64,000 bases of DNA from Chaetorhynchus papuensis (taxonomy: Eukaryota > Chordata > Aves > Passeriformes > Rhipiduridae). Shown piece after piece: positions 61,001-64,000 of the stretch (within the stretch, counting starts at the first letter, position 1; each line of letters begins with the position of its first letter). The DNA lies in NCBI GenBank assembly GCA_013396525.1, contig VWYX01000210.1, positions 238,433 to 302,432 of the forward strand, read 5' to 3'. Under the pieces are notes generated by a model. It saw only the letters and a program-made list of their open reading frames with translations. It was not told the DNA's origin and did not search any database. The position numbers and the translations under genes are program-made.

Positions 61001-64000
61001 TGGCACAATATGGGATTTCTCCAGCTTAAAATACTTTTCTGTATATACTTGCCCTTTTGCACTGGTATTATTTGCTTATTTCCTAGCAAGCATAGCTCTC
61101 TCACTAAACTTCTTCATCAGGCACATGCCAGTTGACAATGGAAAACTCGTTTAACATTTGGATCAGGAGTATGGCCTGAAATCTTCACGTGTCAGTCAGA
61201 GCCACATGACAAAATTTCTTGCACTCCTTCATGCATGTACATTTCTGATCAAAGAACTAGTAACAGCAAACACTGACATTTGAACTGCAGTATAACATAC
61301 AAATGTACTCGGTATTCCGTTCTTGCCCTTTGTTATAGTTACTTTATAGTTACTTCTCATGCTTTGAATACCTTTCAGATCAAGTTAGAATGAATCTATT
61401 GCCATTCTTTTCACAACCAGGTTCACTTCTTTCACATGGGTCTTCAGACAACTTCCTTTACAAAAAAATCTTGCAATAAGAAATTTGCTTCACATCTGTT
61501 ATCGGAATGCAGCTAACAATAAGACACAGTAGTTACAGAAACAGTATTTATTAGCAGACCTCACTGAATGCCCATTGTAGGCATTTCTACATTAAACTAA
61601 TCTCAGAAGTTTTTCTCCTCTGCACACTCTGGCATTAAGCTATAGAACCTTTAGACAACTGATTTGGTGCCATAAATCTGTTACATCTTTAATTTAGACA
61701 CTTCATATCTGTGCAGGTGCTTCTACAGTTATGTTTATGGACTGTCTGCTGAAGGACCTGTACTTCCTGATTTGTTTTGTTTTATTTTGTCTTCTTTCCA
61801 ATATCCAAAATAGAGAATTGTGTGTTTCAGAGTAAAGGTTTGATCTTGTTCAGATTTTAGCAAAGAGGAAATATAATTTCTGTTTAAATCAACATAAAGC
61901 AGTGCACAGGAAAACACTCCTCCATCTAGTTCCTACTCATATAAAACAATGGCTTGGAGCTGTCCATTACTGCTCAAGAATAACACTTTGTGTGTATGAA
62001 AACATCAGCAAAGTGACATTAATGATTTTTTAAAAAGGCATATGGAAGGGGAAACAAAACAGAGAATGTAATTTTATCAGTATGAGTCCTTGACTCACCC
62101 ACACCTGGAAAGTGTTCACACAAGAGCAATGGGGATAATCACCAGCGCTATCAACAGGGCAGTGAGAGGTCAGCTCTTGTATCAGCCCTTCCACTACAGA
62201 GATTCTGGATGCTAAAGGAAACATAAGGATGAGATTTCTCATGTAGCAGGTAGCAGGGATATGAAAAGCTATGTCTTCAGAAACTTTTAATTACTTCAGC
62301 TAGCTGTGTTTTTAACAGAGCAGAACCACTGAAGATTGCATTTTAATAGCAATCTTCAAGTTCCTGGCTTACCTTTTGCTCCATGCTAAAGAGAATACAG
62401 TAGCAATAATAGGAAGACTCATTTGATCCATTAGATATTGCTAAGCACCCACACTGTGGGGCTGATAACCACTCTGTATACAAGAAAATTGCTGAAATAT
62501 TGAGAGTAACTGGTGAAATAAATGTACCTGGAAATGACTTGAATAAGTAAGCAAAAGTAGCCTACAACACCAATTGCTTCTAAGCAAAACAAGGACAGTG
62601 GACTGCTACAGAAATTACAAATCACATATAGTGAACTTCTGGCAGTGATAGGCATGTACCAAATAGGTCTTTTTAAAATAACATGTTTTTACAACAAAAG
62701 TAGATTTCATGGCCATTTCAATAAATGATAGGTAAACATCATTAGGCAAAGCTTCTACTGGTGCCAGGCATCTTCCTTTCTACTGGAATCCTGTTTCATC
62801 TTTGCATTTGAACAAAAATTAACCTACAGAAAAGATCCATAGCAATGATTGTTGAAAGGTAGTACTCCAACTCTGCCTACTGAAATAGATCATGTATACG
62901 CCTGAACAAAAATCCAAACAGCAGAGTTCTGGGTATTTTCAGAATATGCCTGAATTTGTTTTAAACAGGGGTCATGAGATAGTTTAAAATGGTCAGATGA
63001 CTTCCCTTCAGAGAATATGCAGGGGTGGAGCTGCTGGGCAAGGTACATGCTAGAACTAGGAAGAATGCAACAACAGAAGGAGGAGAAAAGACAAGTCAGA
63101 AGTGCAAGTCTGAATGCTGTACTTACATTCTTATGTACCTGCTGCTTGAAAGAGACCATTTACATTGCATGTTTTTCTGTTTGGAAGATAGAATGAGTTT
63201 TGCCCAAAGGAAGAGAATAGGGAAAATTACTACAGTCAGCATATGGATCCTCTTACTAGACTGCATTAGAACCTGGCAATTTCCTAATACATTTTTTCTG
63301 AGATTAACAGAATAGAGATCTCTCAGGTTTACTGCTGAGAGTCAAGCTTAAATACACACATCCAAAAATAAAATTATGCTGGAGTTCTTGAACTTCATCT
63401 GTTCTTAAGACTATAAAAAATTTTGATTTTATGTTTTTACCTAAAACCTGGTATCTATGAACTGTGTCATGCAGTGGTAGCTACAGTTATTCCACTAGTT
63501 GAAGACTAGAAGCTCTTCCAGTGAGGAAAGATCTGAATTTTAAGTTGGTAATCAAAATTAAAATAACTAAAATATCTTTATAAATTATAACTAGATTGAT
63601 AGTGCAGAGTGCTCATGACATTTTAATCCAGCAAAAGTGGGGTTTGTAACTGATTTAGATTTATTATGTCTAGACTAAATTTAAACTTCAATTTTGTTAG
63701 GAAAAAAAAAAAAAGACAAGCATTCAATCAAAGTAAGAAGATCGTTTTAATTTTTGTTAAACTCCCTAGCAGAAAAGCCTAGAAGAGAAATTATATTATC
63801 TTAATATATATGTAGAGCAGGTTTACAGGTTGTTAAGTACCGGATAGGCTTACGGTGAAGTAGAAATACATCTTTGTGATTAAATTATATCAAAAGACCA
63901 TTACACAAAAACTCATTTAATCTAAAGCAATGATTACTTATTCAACTGTTGCCCTGAACGCACATGCTCCTTTGGTTTCAGTTGAAGAACTCCAGCAAGA
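58041..64000. other. Unique-looking sequence to the window end, no gene seen
   Basis: About 6 kb. 58600-59290 is visibly richer in G and C than its surroundings, with several short open frames on both strands, but I recognise neither a repeat nor a protein. An (AT)9 microsatellite lies at 59718-59735 and a 13-bp A run at 63702-63714. Confidence 0.5.
59718..59735. repeat. (AT)9 microsatellite
   Basis: Nine uninterrupted AT units. Confidence 0.97.

Noticed and set aside
62030..62280. Possible old LINE fragment (GAGCAATGGGGATAATCACC region)
   Set aside because: It only faintly recalls CR1 RT wording, with no second motif in order, so it is not supportable.

Overview
The window looks like gene-poor, AT-rich DNA from a bird nuclear genome (intergenic, or inside a large intron) in a draft assembly with N-gaps. 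The bird assignment rests on the repeats. Several 5'-truncated CR1 LINEs are present in both orientations. Long terminal repeats (LTRs) of several bird-type endogenous retroviruses are also present, here as solo copies. I found no protein-coding gene, tRNA or rRNA that I can defend. Open reading frames are short, unrelated to one another, or lie inside dead repeats or N-runs. Family names are from recognition, not from a database search.

Layout: 1-505 is a gap that cuts an LTR whose 3' end runs to 796. 797-9264 is mostly unique sequence with a small CR1 tail at 7177. 9265-10413 is a CR1 reverse-transcriptase (RT) fragment and 3' UTR. 10414-19983 is unique. 19984-23280 is repeat-dense: a CR1, a solo LTR, a degenerate tandem array, another CR1, and then a near-perfect 206-bp foldback whose loop holds three 21-bp tandem copies. 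27897-30490 is a longer CR1 carrying an LTR inserted in the opposite orientation. A MIR-like (CORE-SINE) relic lies near 37.1 kb. 43292-44308 is a solo LTR of about 1 kb. 49610-51885 is a CR1 interrupted by two different solo LTRs, one with a clear 4-bp target-site duplication (TSD). A cluster of short palindromes lies at 52.2-52.7 kb. 55726-56296 is a solo LTR and 57545-58040 a CR1 tail. The rest, to 64000, is unique-looking sequence.

No genes act together here, so the content is a record of transposition: CR1 copies first, solo LTRs nested in two of them later. The strongest signal not explained by a known family is the foldback at 23075-23280. The nested CR1/LTR stack at 49.6-51.9 kb and the palindrome cluster next to it come second. 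I found no convincing new functional system.
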